From Craspedostauros australis (lineage: Eukaryota > Bacillariophyta > Bacillariophyceae > Mastogloiales > Achnanthaceae), in NCBI GenBank assembly GCA_026770025.1, contig JAMXDE010000050.1, positions 62,001 through 126,000 on the forward strand: DNA of 64,000 nucleotides. Reading direction: 5' to 3'. This document shows, piece after piece, positions 31,502 through 42,127 of this stretch. A model generated the notes under the pieces. It did no database searches, was not told the origin of the DNA, and was given only the letters and a program-made list of their open reading frames with translations. Made by a program: the position numbers and the translations under genes. How positions within the stretch are numbered: the stretch's first letter is position 1; each line of letters begins with the position of its first letter.

Positions 31502-33949
31502 TCATTCGAATGTTCTCGATGTATCAAGGTACGACTTCTCGTGTTCACGTTGCAAGTCGGCCTTGATGTTCTTGGTGAATCCGTCGCTTGTGTTCTGCTC
31601 GGATTTGACGAAAATGATTTCAATGGTTTTGTTGATTACCATGTTCCTCACGTAGTGATGGCGCACGTCGATGTGCCGCGATCGTTGGGATGTTGATGGG
31701 TTCTTGGCGATGAAGATTGCTCCGATGTTGTCCACACGGACCTTGATCGGTGTCTTCACTGGGACGCCCACACTTTCGAGTAGCTGTACAACGAAGAAGA
31801 TTTCCTTTGCCGCTTCGGAAAGGGCAACGTATTCTGCTTTGGATAAGCTGAGTGTGACGGCCTTCTGTGCCTTGGATCGCCAAAGGATTGGCACCTTGCA
31901 CAGGTATAGGATGAACCCTCCTACGCTGATTCTCGTGTTCTTGTCTCCTGCATATTCGCTATTGCAAAAGAGCTCCATGTCCCAGCCGTCGTCATCTGGG
32001 CACGCTGGATGGATCTTCAATCCATAGTCCTTTGTATCGATCACATACTTGATGATCCGATACATCTCCTTCATTGCGGCCTTGGTGGGCCCGATCAATA
32101 CCTTGGAGAGTTCTCTCACAGGGTTCGCGATATCTGGTCGCGAGTGCTTGATGAGGAAGAGTAGCATACCGACGCCTCGGCGGTATTCGGCATGTTCTTC
32201 CGATCCAACCTTCTGTAGTCCGTTGTCTTCGGATGGTCGTACGATGATTTGGCCCGGGGTTCCCGGTGTCCCATAGCGTTGCATCTTCTCAACCTTGGTT
32301 CCGAACTCTTCGATGAGATGTCGGATGAGGTGTGGTTGACGCAATGTCGCTCTAGTCTTGTCATGGTTCAGTTCAATGTTGCAGCTGAGGTAGTCTCCGA
32401 GTCTGCGCTCGATTGTCACCTTGAATTTGCTGCCTTGGATGTCCTTCAGGAATGTCTCCAGTGCCTTGGAGTCTCCGCAGCAGAAGCAATCGTCCACGTA
32501 GATGGCCACAATCATGCTTCCTTCGTTCGTCTTTCTGTAGAACAGGCACGGGTCTGCTGCGCTCTGTTCGAAGTTGATATTCTTGAGGGTCGATACCAAC
32601 ATCTTGAACCATTGCCTGGCGCTCTGTACAAGTCCGTAGATTGGCTTGTGTAGGGTCAGGGCTTCGTCTGGTTGATGATCCATCCCGTTGGGACAGTTCA
32701 TGTAGATCTCCTCGTCAAGGTCTCCATGTAGGAATGCTGTTACGACATCGACGAGTGCGCAGTCCATCTTCTTAATCAGCATGATCACCATCATGACCCG
32801 ATAGGTCACGTCATGAATGACGGGTGAGTAATGCTCTTGGAAGTCTACTCCTGCGACTTGTGAATAGCCACATGCAACGAGCTGTGCTCGATGTGTGCCG
32901 TCACGCTTCAGCTTGAAGACCCATTTGCATTTGCAGCATCTGCGACCGCGTGGGATGGCGTCTTGTTTGATCTTGCTGTACACCTTGCGTGTATCCATGG
33001 AGTCGAACTCCTTCTTGATGGCTGCTCGATATCCCTTTCGATGGATGGGATCTGGGTGATGGAAGGCTCCGTCGAACGTTGTAGGTTCGATGTGCTTCCC
33101 TGGCTCCTTGTTCTCGTCCTGCATCGATAATCCGATATCGATCGCTGATGTCTCGGTACTGATTGCGTTCATTCCGTATATTCCTGTTGTACTATGGTGA
33201 GTGATCTCGATTTCTCCTTCATCCATAACTTCTTCATCATCTGTGGTTTCGTTGTTGGAATCATCGATCATCTTGTCGCTGAGTTCGTCACTCGCCTCGG
33301 CGGATGATGGATCGCTCTCATAGCCTTCTTCCTTTCGACCTCGTTCGTTGAAGTCTGCGAGCTCGCGCAGAGCTCTGGGAATACTCTTCCCTGCAGTTGG
33401 CTTGGGATTAGCTTCTCCCTTCCTGCCTCGTGATTCGTGACGTCGGATCCTCTCCTTTCTAGCTATGTCACGCTTGCTTGGTTTGCTCGGTGGAGGTCTG
33501 GATGGTGTGTCATGTGTAGACCTCGCTGGTGTGTTCGGAGGAGTGACGCTTGTGTCATCGACGGCTTCGTCGCCGGATGGTAGGATCTCGTCATCCTCAT
33601 GATTGGATTCGCTCCGATCTTCCTCGTTATTGTGGACTAGTTGAGTCACTGCTCCGTCGTCCTCATTATCCTCATCATCGCTGTCTGATAGGATGTAGTA
33701 CCTGTTGCTGTTAGCGAAAGATACTCTCTTCGCTTCCGATGTTTGACACGTTGCCGTCCTTGGCGTTGCTCCCTTCCGTCCAATGGTTGTGAAGCCGTCT
33801 GCATCCGTTGTTCCTGTTTCGTTGGATATGTTCGGTGCTGGTGCCCAGTCACGGAACTGTCCGTATGATTGGTTGAGCCACTTGATATCACGTGAACAGA
33901 TGAGTGACTTGGTTGATGGTCTGTACATGTTGTAGACCCCTGATGCGTG
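31502..33949 (-). pseudogene. E4 polyprotein, reverse transcriptase and RNase H part
   Basis: Downstream of the TAA at 33950-33952 the frame stays open to 31502 (808 codons from the first Met at 33928). It begins in the end of the integrase region (MYRPSTKSLICSRDIKW), passes an acidic linker (DSDDEDNEDDGA), then the reverse transcriptase with KCKWVFKLKRDGTHRAQLVA, DVVTAFLHGDLDEE and the catalytic AIYVDDCFCCG (about 32505-32485), then RNase H with CNSEYAGDKN, TLSLSKAEYVALSEAAKEI and RVDNIGAIFIA. In E3 the matching RNase H block reads SSSEAEY, so an active-site Glu may be altered to Lys here (SLSKAEY). That is a further sign of decay. Confidence 0.88.
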
Positions 33950-33952
33950 TTA

Positions 33953-35503
33953 GTGTGCATATCCAATGAACACCATCTCTTCTCCTCTGTTCTTGAGTTT
34001 GGCGGTGATCCCGCCGTAGGTAGTCTTCACAACACCCACCTCTCCGAAAGTGCGGAGTGCATCCGCATATGGTGGATCGTTGCCGAAGAATTGGCGATGT
34101 GGCAATTCCTTCTGATTCTTCGCTACAGTGATGTTGGCGATGGCCGTGGCAGTGCTAGCAGCTGCTGCCCACAGGCCATGCCTATACTCTTCGTCGAGTT
34201 GTGCTCCGTTGAGCATGGAGCGGATCTTGGTGTAGAGGTACGCGAACTTGCGTTCCACTCTGCCGTTCTGTTGCGGCGTGTTCGATGCCGTGTATTCGAA
34301 TTTCACGTTGAGTCCTGCATCGATGAGAATATCCTCCGTGGATTTGTTCTCTCCGCTGTTGTCACCTCGGAAGATGATCTGTTGGTCACCAGTCTGTGAC
34401 TTGATCGTCTGGACGAACCGTTTGATGTATCCTGGTTGATCACTCTTGTTCTTGAGAAAGAAACTCCAGCAGTAATCCGTGCAGTCGTCCACGATCAGGG
34501 TCCAATAGCGTTTATCTCCGAAGCTTATGTGTTTAGTGTAACTAATGTCAATGAAGAGCCGTTCGCCACGGCGAGTTGCTCTCGGAATGGTTGCCTTCGG
34601 AATATTCTTCACTCTTGCGTTCGCGACCGCGCAGTCGCGACATACCGGCATCTCGCCGATGATCTTCCATCCGTATTGAGCGGCCGTCCGCTTCATGGTC
34701 TCGAGTGGCGCGTGGCCGAGCATTCGGTGCAAGTTCACCGCGCTGATCTCCTTGGATGAATTCTTGATGATGGCTGTGGAAGCCTTGTCGTCGTCCGATG
34801 GCATGATGGGATGCATCTGCACTCCCGTGATGAACCCGTAGGATGTGGGGAAGACTTGATCGAACACGATCTTCGTTCCGGATCCGTTGATGATGTCCAT
34901 CAGAATGCCGTTGTTACCAAGCTGGTAACCGTTGTACAGAGCCTTGTTCGTGGAGAAAAGGTTCACCGCCATCTTGGGTGTGTACTTCACATCATCGAGT
35001 CGGATGATGTGGCCAGTGTTGTCTCGTTGCTTGACCTTCAAGCAAATGGATCCCATCTTGGGAGAGTCCAGCTTCGTGCTGTCTCCCACTTGGACGAAGG
35101 ACTTGATATGCCGTACGTTGAAGCGAGCGGCGTCTGAGTTGACAATGTGACACGAAGCTCCGCTGTCGGCGAGCCAGGTGTCCTTGTTGACTTTGTCCTT
35201 GTGCTTAGTGCTCAGCTCGTGGAGCTGCTCTACGGCTGCTGTAGCCATCTCGTCCATGAGGCCGTCTGCCTCTTCGTCTTCATGCACTCCATCTTCGTTG
35301 TATGGATTATGATCCTCGTCAGCTTCGTCGTCGCTTGGTAGTTCAGCGAAGTTCGCTGGGACGGTGCTGTTACGATGAAATCCGGTGACCGTGTCATACG
35401 GTGTGACGCGTGGTCGCTCGCGCAGGAGCACCTGCATGCATCCTCCGAGCACGTAGTGTAAGTCCAGTTCAGAGAGTTCCTCCTCTTCGTTTGCTTGCAG
35501 TAG
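33953..35503 (-). pseudogene. E4 polyprotein, protease and integrase part
   Basis: Bounded by TGA at 35504-35506 and TAA at 33950-33952, both in the same frame as the flanking pieces. Contains the protease WLADSGASCHIVNSDAARFN, pre-integrase LHRMLGHAPLETM with CRDC, and integrase LFIDISYTKHISFG, FRGDNSGENKSTE and NTPQQNGRVERKF, giving D, D and E. It ends FIGYAH before the stop. The E3 equivalent of the stop is Gln, consistent with CAA to TAA. Confidence 0.88.
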
Positions 35504-35506
35504 TCA

Positions 35507-37693
35507 GTTGAGGATGGCTGCGTTTGCGAGGATCTCTTCAATTGATTTGAAGTTATCGGATAGGATGGTGCTTACCATGTTCACCCAAATGTATCGCAAT
35601 GGTTCGTTCACGAACCCTGGGAACATCGGTAATGCAGCTGTTAGAACCGCGTCGTAGATGAGCTGCTTCTGCATTCGTTTTGCAGTGACCGTTGGTTCCG
35701 GGAAGGTCTGGAGTCGGTAGATGTCGTCGACTCTTCTGGGATTTGGTTCCGATGGGAATTGGATTCGGATTGGATAGACGACGTGTTCATATGGATTGAA
35801 CGCATCGTTTGGACGGTCCTCAGCTTCGTCGCTGTCCTCTTCATCGAAGATGCCCGTTCTCTCGTTTCGCATTGCTGGAGGATGCGGCGCCTCGGCGCGG
35901 TTCGCTCCGTCTCTGATGGTGTCGTCGTCGTCGTCTCCATCTGCGCCGTCCTCGTCGGCGTCTTCGTCTGAGCCATTCTCGTCGGCGTCTTCGCTCATTG
36001 CCTCTTCGATGTCGCTATCGATGGCCTCGCCGTCCATCTCAGCTTCGTCGCCGTATGAACCGATCAGGTCGTGCGCGTTGAAGCAGCATTCGTAGCTCAC
36101 TTCGCGTCTTGGATCCACCTCGTGGATGATTGGCTCCTCACTGAGCCACTCCGGGACGATCTCATCATCCTGCACTTCGTCGTCACTCCCAACGTATTCG
36201 AAGTTATCGAAGAAGGAGTCTTCGATGTAGTCGTCGGACACCAACATGCAGAGCGGCATGTCCTTTGCTGAGAGTACCATCTCGTGCCCGCTGTTGTCGT
36301 GTCCTTGTGTTGCTGTGTTGGCCTGTTCGTTGGCCTTCTTCTTCTCGTTGAACTTCTTCTTTCGGCACTCCGCCTCGCGATGTCCGAAGATGCCACAGTA
36401 GTTGCACTTGCCCTTGAATGCGCTTCCCTTGTTGCGCTTTCCGTTCATTTTGTTGTTGTTGTTGTTGTTTTTCGATTTCTTGCGTTCTGGGCAATCGGCG
36501 GATCTGTGACCATACACACCACAGTTGTGGCAGGTCCCCTTGAAGTTACCGGTGCTCGTGAAGCCGGTGTCGTTGTTCTTCGTGTTACTGTCTTGGAAGT
36601 CGTCGACGTATGCTTTGCCTCCTCTGTGCGTGGCGTATGCAGTGCGGAGTACTCCTCTGATCGTGTTGATGGTGACCAGTTCCGGATTGAACGTGAGTTG
36701 GTGTTGGAAGTTCACGACGTGGGTTTTGTATTCCACGCTCACCGTGCTGAGGATTTGCATGATCTTTTCTTCATCCGTGATCTCATACTTGACATCGTGG
36801 AGACGCGATCGTAGACTCTCGAGTTGCGTGATGTAGATGTCGGGGTCCGTGTCTCTCTTCATCTTTTCGTTGTTGAATTGGCGCTTGAGTTTGATCTTCG
36901 TCACCGCATCGGATGGTCGGAACTTCTCCGCGAGAACGTTCCACGCTCCGTGTGCGTCTCCTTCGGGGTAGTCGTCGGAGATGCATTGGTTGATGTATTG
37001 GATGGCCTGCTTACCTTTTCCTTTCTCTGCATCCATCATGAGGATCAGATCGCTGAAGCAGTCGCATCCCAGCTCGTAGATCTCCTCCATCGCTTCCTTG
37101 TCTTCATCGGCGGCTGCCGCGATCTCGCTCACTGTTGGTACCTTGGTCTTGCCCAACATCACGTCTCTCGTCTTCTGTGCACGAGCGTATGCCTTTGCTT
37201 GGGACTCCCATGCGCTGTAGTCTTCCTGTTCACCGCTGAACATCGGCGCCTTGATGCGTCGCTTGTTCATGTTGGCTGATGTCGCCATGTTGGTTCGTTG
37301 TTTCGTCGTTGGTGCGCTCGCGCCCTTGATTTCCGTCGGTTTCTGTGTTTCCGATTCTTCGATTTTCGCTTGTTGTTTCGCGAGGATTGATTTGCTCACA
37401 AATTCTCCTCCTGGTGGTGTCTCACTTTTCCCACTCTGTTTGGCTGTGCGAATGCTCTCCGTCACACCAGTCTCCTCTTGCTTGGCCGCCTTGAGAATAC
37501 TCTCCTCCTCGCGGTGTAGTCTTGCAGACCGTTCTTCTTTGGTCTCGTCGATTGCGCTTGCGTATGCGCTTGATAGGACAGTAGCCGCAGCTGCTTCCTT
37601 CTCTTGTCGTGGTGGAGTCTCACTCGCACCTTCTTCTCTCTTGATAGCCGGATTGGACAGAGGGATGTCTCTCAATTCCTCTTCCTCGCTCAT
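35507..37693 (-). pseudogene. E4 polyprotein, gag part
   Basis: 729 codons from MSEEEELRDIPL. A charged N-terminus is followed by the gag core (GEQEDYSAWESQAKAYARAQ), two CCHC knuckles, CHNCGVYGHRSADC (about 395) and CNYCGIFGHREAEC (about 430), then a strongly acidic Asp/Glu region (about 560-610). It ends EILANAAILN at TGA 35504-35506, where E3 has Arg, consistent with CGA to TGA. The gag product itself could still be made whole. Confidence 0.88.
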
Positions 37694-37763
37694 TCAGTCT
37701 GTTGCTCCTGAATGATGTTCGTCTTCCTCGCACGATACGATTCGCGGGGTCGCCCTGATCTAT

Positions 37764-37775
37764 CGTTTATAAACG
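37764..37775. other. Palindrome CGTTTATAAACG abutting the E4 5' LTR
   Basis: Identical in sequence and position to 19675-19686 in E3, where a TGG-type primer site would be expected. Confidence 0.75.
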
Positions 37776-38567
37776 TGTTGGCAAGTTCCGCTCACGGTAA
37801 CCTACGATCGTGGAAGATGGTGGTGGTTGATAGTTGTCTGTTTGCTATTTCATGACTTGGCTACTCCAATGCTCTCGGTGTATGCCGTTCTCTTGCCCGA
37901 TGCTCTCGGCGCTTCAATCTGTTTCGTAGATTCAGTCTCCGACTATGAGTCGGTACGCGAGATCCTCTCTCGCTCCTCTCTGTATTCTCTCTCTCTCTCT
38001 CTCAACATCATGTGCTCATGCTACACAATACTCCGTGTTCGATGCATACTCCGCATTCGACACTCCGTTCATTCAGTACTGGTTCCTACTCCATGAGTAC
38101 TCGCTATTTGAAGTTCACCTTCAGTATCCATGATCTTCATGGGTCATCGTATCTTCGCCTCCTGCTCTGACTTGGAGACAGATGTCGACGTGGTGACATG
38201 ATGACATCCTGTTGACGTCAGTAGACGTCCTTCTGCTCTCCAGATGTCATGTTCCATTGGTGATGCAGCAGCCTGTCAGATGATATCGTCATCTGAGGTT
38301 TAGTTGGGAAGTACCTTGAGATTCTCTTGGTACCATTGATGGATGGACGGACGATCTTCCAATTCTCTCAGAAATCGTCATTTGCAAATTTCCTCCAGAA
38401 ATCTTGCCCCTTTTCATGTGTTCCATTTCCGCTGTAATTCTGACGAATCCCAGCATACTATTGATACGAATGTAGTTATACCGTCCAAGTGCGTATGAGA
38501 GAATAGCGGGTGAACGATGCACATATACACGTACATCTCGACATATACTCACATGTACATCTCGACA
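37776..38567 (-). repeat. E4 5' LTR
   Basis: 792 bp, TGTTGGCAAG...ATCTCGACA, direct repeat of 30689-31481. Transcription of E4 should start here on the minus strand. Host reading entering from the right continues 92 codons into this LTR and stops at 38289. Confidence 0.92.
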
Positions 38568-39524
38568 TGCCATCTCACCGACGAAGGTGACGCCTGTGAT
38601 GAAGGGATTGATCTGATTCTCATTCATCAACTCACATGCGCTGTCCCCAGTGCAGGAAGAATCGAGGATGAGGGGATTGGGACCCAGATCCTTGCAGGCG
38701 CTGTCACCAGTGCATGCCGTGATAGCGACAGTTATGAATGGAGGAGAGTTGGTGGCGGAACCGGTGACTGAGGTGCATCCCAAGGGTCCTTGGCAGCATG
38801 GGTCTGTGACGGCAGGCGATTGCATCGCCGCGATAGCCGCGCATGCTGCGTTCATGGCATCCGCTCGCTTGGTGACGAGGAGCGGGTTGGTGGCAGCGAC
38901 CAATGCCAACTGGCCAGCGAGCACGTCATTTGACGCGTACTTGTTGAAGAGCTTGCGTGCGGCTCCTTCGCTGAGGTCTCCAGCGCACGCGAAGAAGTTC
39001 TGGAGTTGCTCGGATTTCTTGACGGCGCTGATGGCTTCGCGGCAGGATGGCTTGTTTGCATTGCAGATGATGGTCTTGGCGCTTGCCTCTTGCTGTGTGA
39101 GGGTGGTCATACTATCTGGCTTGCAAATGACCTTGATGGTGGAATCAAAGCCGGATGGAGGCACTCTTGGCTTGGATGTTGGCAGGAGAGTCGGTTGAGA
39201 TTTTGGCAAAGCAGTTGGCTGGGCGACAGGTGCCATCGAGGGCATCTCCGAAATCAACCCTGTCGGCAAGCCAGTGGGCAATGCGGTTAGCACGGTCGTT
39301 TCTGGATCAGCCGGGTTTTTTGTAGGTGGCACTCGGTTGTTCTTGTTGCCCTTGATAGTTTTCACGTCGCCGACGGCGTCCTTGAGGACGCGGGTCTTCA
39401 TCATCATCATGCGGAGTTCTTCGGATGGATCCACGGGAGTTCTGTTGCCGCGGAGGACGGCGTGGACCATTGCCGTGTTGGCGAGAGCGATAAAAGCCAC
39501 GAAGGCTACCTTGGTGTAGAGCAT
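38568..39524 (-). pseudogene. N-terminal third of the secreted cysteine-rich PSxxPS protein (split by E4)
   Basis: From the Met at 39524 the protein begins MLYTKVAFVAFIALANTAMV, a signal peptide likely cut after VHA, followed by VLRGNRTP. An upstream in-frame Met at 39611 would bury the signal, so 39524 is preferred. Next come a Pro/Thr spacer (ALPTGLPTGLISEMPSMAP), a helical block with paired Cys (ICKPDSMTTL..., CREAISAVKKSEQLQNFFAC), DPCCQGPLGCTS and the first SACKDLG/ SACELM repeats. The insertion lies after FVGEMA. The order (signal, Pro/Thr spacer, helical block, CC motif, Cys repeats) recurs in the C-terminal part, so the protein looks internally duplicated. Truncated transcripts would add 92 LTR-encoded residues. 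Confidence 0.8.
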
Positions 39525-41033
39525 CTTTGCTGTTGTCTTCGCCGCCGTCGTGAGACTATTGATTCTGCAAGGGGGCGCATTTGTATGTGTGCATGTATGT
39601 GTACGTGCCACGAGAATGGGTTGGTACGGATCACGTATGGGTTAAGATTGGCAATGCGAGCACCATGTGGAAGTTTGGCGGCGAGTTTCGTCCCACGAAG
39701 AACGGCAACGTTTGCGAGTGTTGCAGCGATGTGTTCATTTGTGTGCGCAGAAGTGTTGGTGTGTGAAATGACGCGAGACGTGGTGGCGAGCAACGACAAC
39801 GACAGCAATCAATGAAGATCAACGATATCCATGAATCGACACAACATCGTGATGATTCGATCACGTCAAGATTGCGCACACAGGAGGCATCAGTTGCGCA
39901 TGCGAAGGGAAGGGGAGAGAAGGAACGATGGTTATGGCAAAGAGCAGCATGAGTTAATTCGGCTTGGGGGCGGTGCGGGATTTGAACACCGGAATGTGAA
40001 GCGGGGCGCGTCTGGCATCGGCATGGCATGAGACATCCTGAACGAGATGATCGCCACCGACAAGGGCTGCAGCACCGCTGCATAACGACGCGCGAAGACT
40101 GACTGGAATGTAGGTATGGTGCTCATACTCGCAGGCATCTTGCATCTCGAGCGTTGGTGTGTGCTGCCGTTTCATCAGTGCTGCTTCATCATCTGCGACG
40201 CTATCCGCGGTTCACGTGCGTCTTGACGTCGGTTTTGCAAATGACTGCATTCTCCGTTGTGTAGGTGTGCGTGTGTGTGTGTTGTCGATTCTTCCTCATG
40301 CATCAGCCAGTCTTCCATCCCCCTTCTTCGTGATGTGTGCGTACCTTTCGAACTGTTTCTTTTCGTTGCGGCCGCTAGTGGCTTGTCGTCTCCTTCCAAC
40401 GCCTGCTAGTTGTTAGTTGTTAGTTGATTGCTGGCGTTTTCAATCTGATGATTGATTTGTTTTATGAGACTTTGTGTCGATTTCAGAGGCAAAGAAGTGA
40501 TTCCTGTGAATATCACGAATGTTTGGTGTGTTCGATGTGCCATGAATGTGCGAGATGCAATGAGCCCAGTGGTGTCAAGTGCGGCTGCGGCTGCCAACAC
40601 CACCACCAATACCACTGTTGCATGTTGTTCTTTGTGTGAGACTCCAGCCACACCCATAACTCCACAGTGTTCGTATTCATAACCACGATCGGATTCATAA
40701 TCACTGATCGGATTCATAATCACTGATCGGATTTATAACCACTGATCAGAGTCATAATCACCGATCGGATTCGGAAGAGCCCATTCAGGGTTCGCGAGTA
40801 CGATTCTGCCGATTATTAAGACCAGCCTGAGCCAAGATAGTAAACCCAGGTCGGCGTCGCATCTGAGATCCTGCTGTTATCTGTATGAAGCCTTACCATA
40901 TAATTCATGTAGATATATGTAGAAGAAATACATTCTTGAGACTTATTTTGGATGGGTTAGGAGGCCATGAAGGTACCTATTCTGTCATCTTGTATCGTGC
41001 TTTAGATTCGGTTTTTGGGGGTGCGACTCATAA
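39525..41033. other. Intergenic region, no gene seen
   Basis: Upstream region of the interrupted secreted-protein gene. ORFs on both strands are short and motif-free. It contains the tandem repeat at 40684-40770. Confidence 0.5.
40684..40770. repeat. Short tandem repeat, unit about 20 bp
   Basis: GATCGGATTCATAATCACT recurs with small changes about four to five times (ACGATCGGATTCATAATC, TGATCGGATTCATAATC, TGATCGGATTTATAACC, TGATCAGAGTCATAATC, CGATCGGATTCGG). Confidence 0.8.
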
Positions 41034-41669
41034 TTGTCTTCGACTTGGACGCCGGCGAGCGGCGAAAATGTTCTTTTTTCCGCTCTTGAACGGACCCACA
41101 GCAAGGCTCTCGAAGCCGCCCTCAAACGTGCCTACAGTCGTGCGAACGGGCCCACATCTCGACTGTTTTTGGCCCTGATTGATTGCACACAGTTTCTCGC
41201 GGTGGACTTGGGACAAATTGCCTCAAGGAGAACATCGATCAAGTGCCGTCCATCATCGCGCCACAAACAACCCAAGAGACACCATCTACCAGCGCATCGA
41301 TGTCAACTCCCACATCTGCGAAGAAAGACGCCATCCGTTTCTTCAACATCATGTTGCCGAGTGGTTCGCATGTCACAATCGCATCTCCCGCATTGTGGAC
41401 CTCATCGTCGGACGTGCGCTCCGACTTCATCATGATGTTTGCCACTCAATCGCTGCCCTCCAAGGACACTAATGCAGGCGCCATTAATCCTCGTATGTTG
41501 GACACACGACAGACCAGGCCATCGTTGGCGACCAGTGACAATGACAGTGTCTACATGACGACACGCGCTTCTCTCTTGTCGCAGAGTTTGGGCGCAACAA
41601 CAACAACAATAATGATCGATCGATCAATCATTCTCCGCAACGACATCTGCGACCACAACGACACCGTCA

Positions 41670-42002
41670 GCGGCAGCCTCGACGATCATGACGCTGCGCA
41701 AACGCAACTCGACCCTGCTGCGACAACTCTTCCCAACCCTAACATTGGATGTCAGCAGCCAGATACCGTTCCCACCCAACTTCACCCAAGCTGTCCCCAT
41801 CGAAACGGATCTCTTCGTCGGCAAGCTCCTATTGATCTTGCGGCCCAGCAATCAAGAAAAGAATTATCTCTACTGGAATCAGCGCATCTTTCCCAAAAAG
41901 AGCCGACGCGTCATCATGCAACTACAAGGCTGATCCAAGCTTCAGCCCGACGGTGAGCTGTTTGCTGGGATGGAAATCTCCAAGCTCAACCCCGGCCACT
42001 AA
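41670..42002 (+). pseudogene. Degraded DUF1769-like protein fragment
   Basis: The frame containing 41688-41933 reads LRQLFPTLTLDVSSQIPFPP, FVGKLLLILRPSNQEKNYLYWN, KSRRVIMQLQG, then TGA (41931-41933), then SKLQPDGELFAGMEISKLNP and a stop at 42000-42002. The order (FxGK, YxxWNxR, RxxxxQxQG, GELxxGxE) matches what I remember of DUF1769 proteins. The TGA sits inside the conserved QG-(K/R)F block and the C-terminus is missing, so it looks like a pseudogene. Upstream, 41034-41670 has overlapping ORFs in all three frames (up to 257 codons at 41183-41956), which may be the frameshifted N-terminal part. Function of the family unknown to me. Confidence 0.4.
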
Positions 42003-42127
42003 TTCACGTCATTTGCGGATGCTACCTCATCATTCTTCGAATCATAGCACAATTGTTACTTCATGCGCGCTCGACTAGAGAGAAAGGAATTTTATATCTT
42101 CGCTTTGCCACGCCCCACGACCTCACA

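Larger units (their letters stand above)
30689..38567 (-). mobile_element. Copia LTR retrotransposon E4 inserted in a host coding region
   Basis: 7,879 bp with LTRs at 30689-31481 and 37776-38567, TGT...ACA termini, a 6-bp target duplication, a purine tract (plus-strand CCCTTCCT, 31482-31489) and one polyprotein frame (31502-37693) broken by two nonsense codons. It lies in the same orientation as the host gene it splits. Its polyprotein is related to that of E3, its LTRs are not closely so. Related solo or partial LTRs are at 26544-27352 and 27395-28094. Confidence 0.92.

Noticed and set aside
39960-40050. tRNA-like T-loop (minus-strand TTCAAATCCCGC)
   Set aside because: The T-stem does not pair and no anticodon or D arm could be found at proper spacing.
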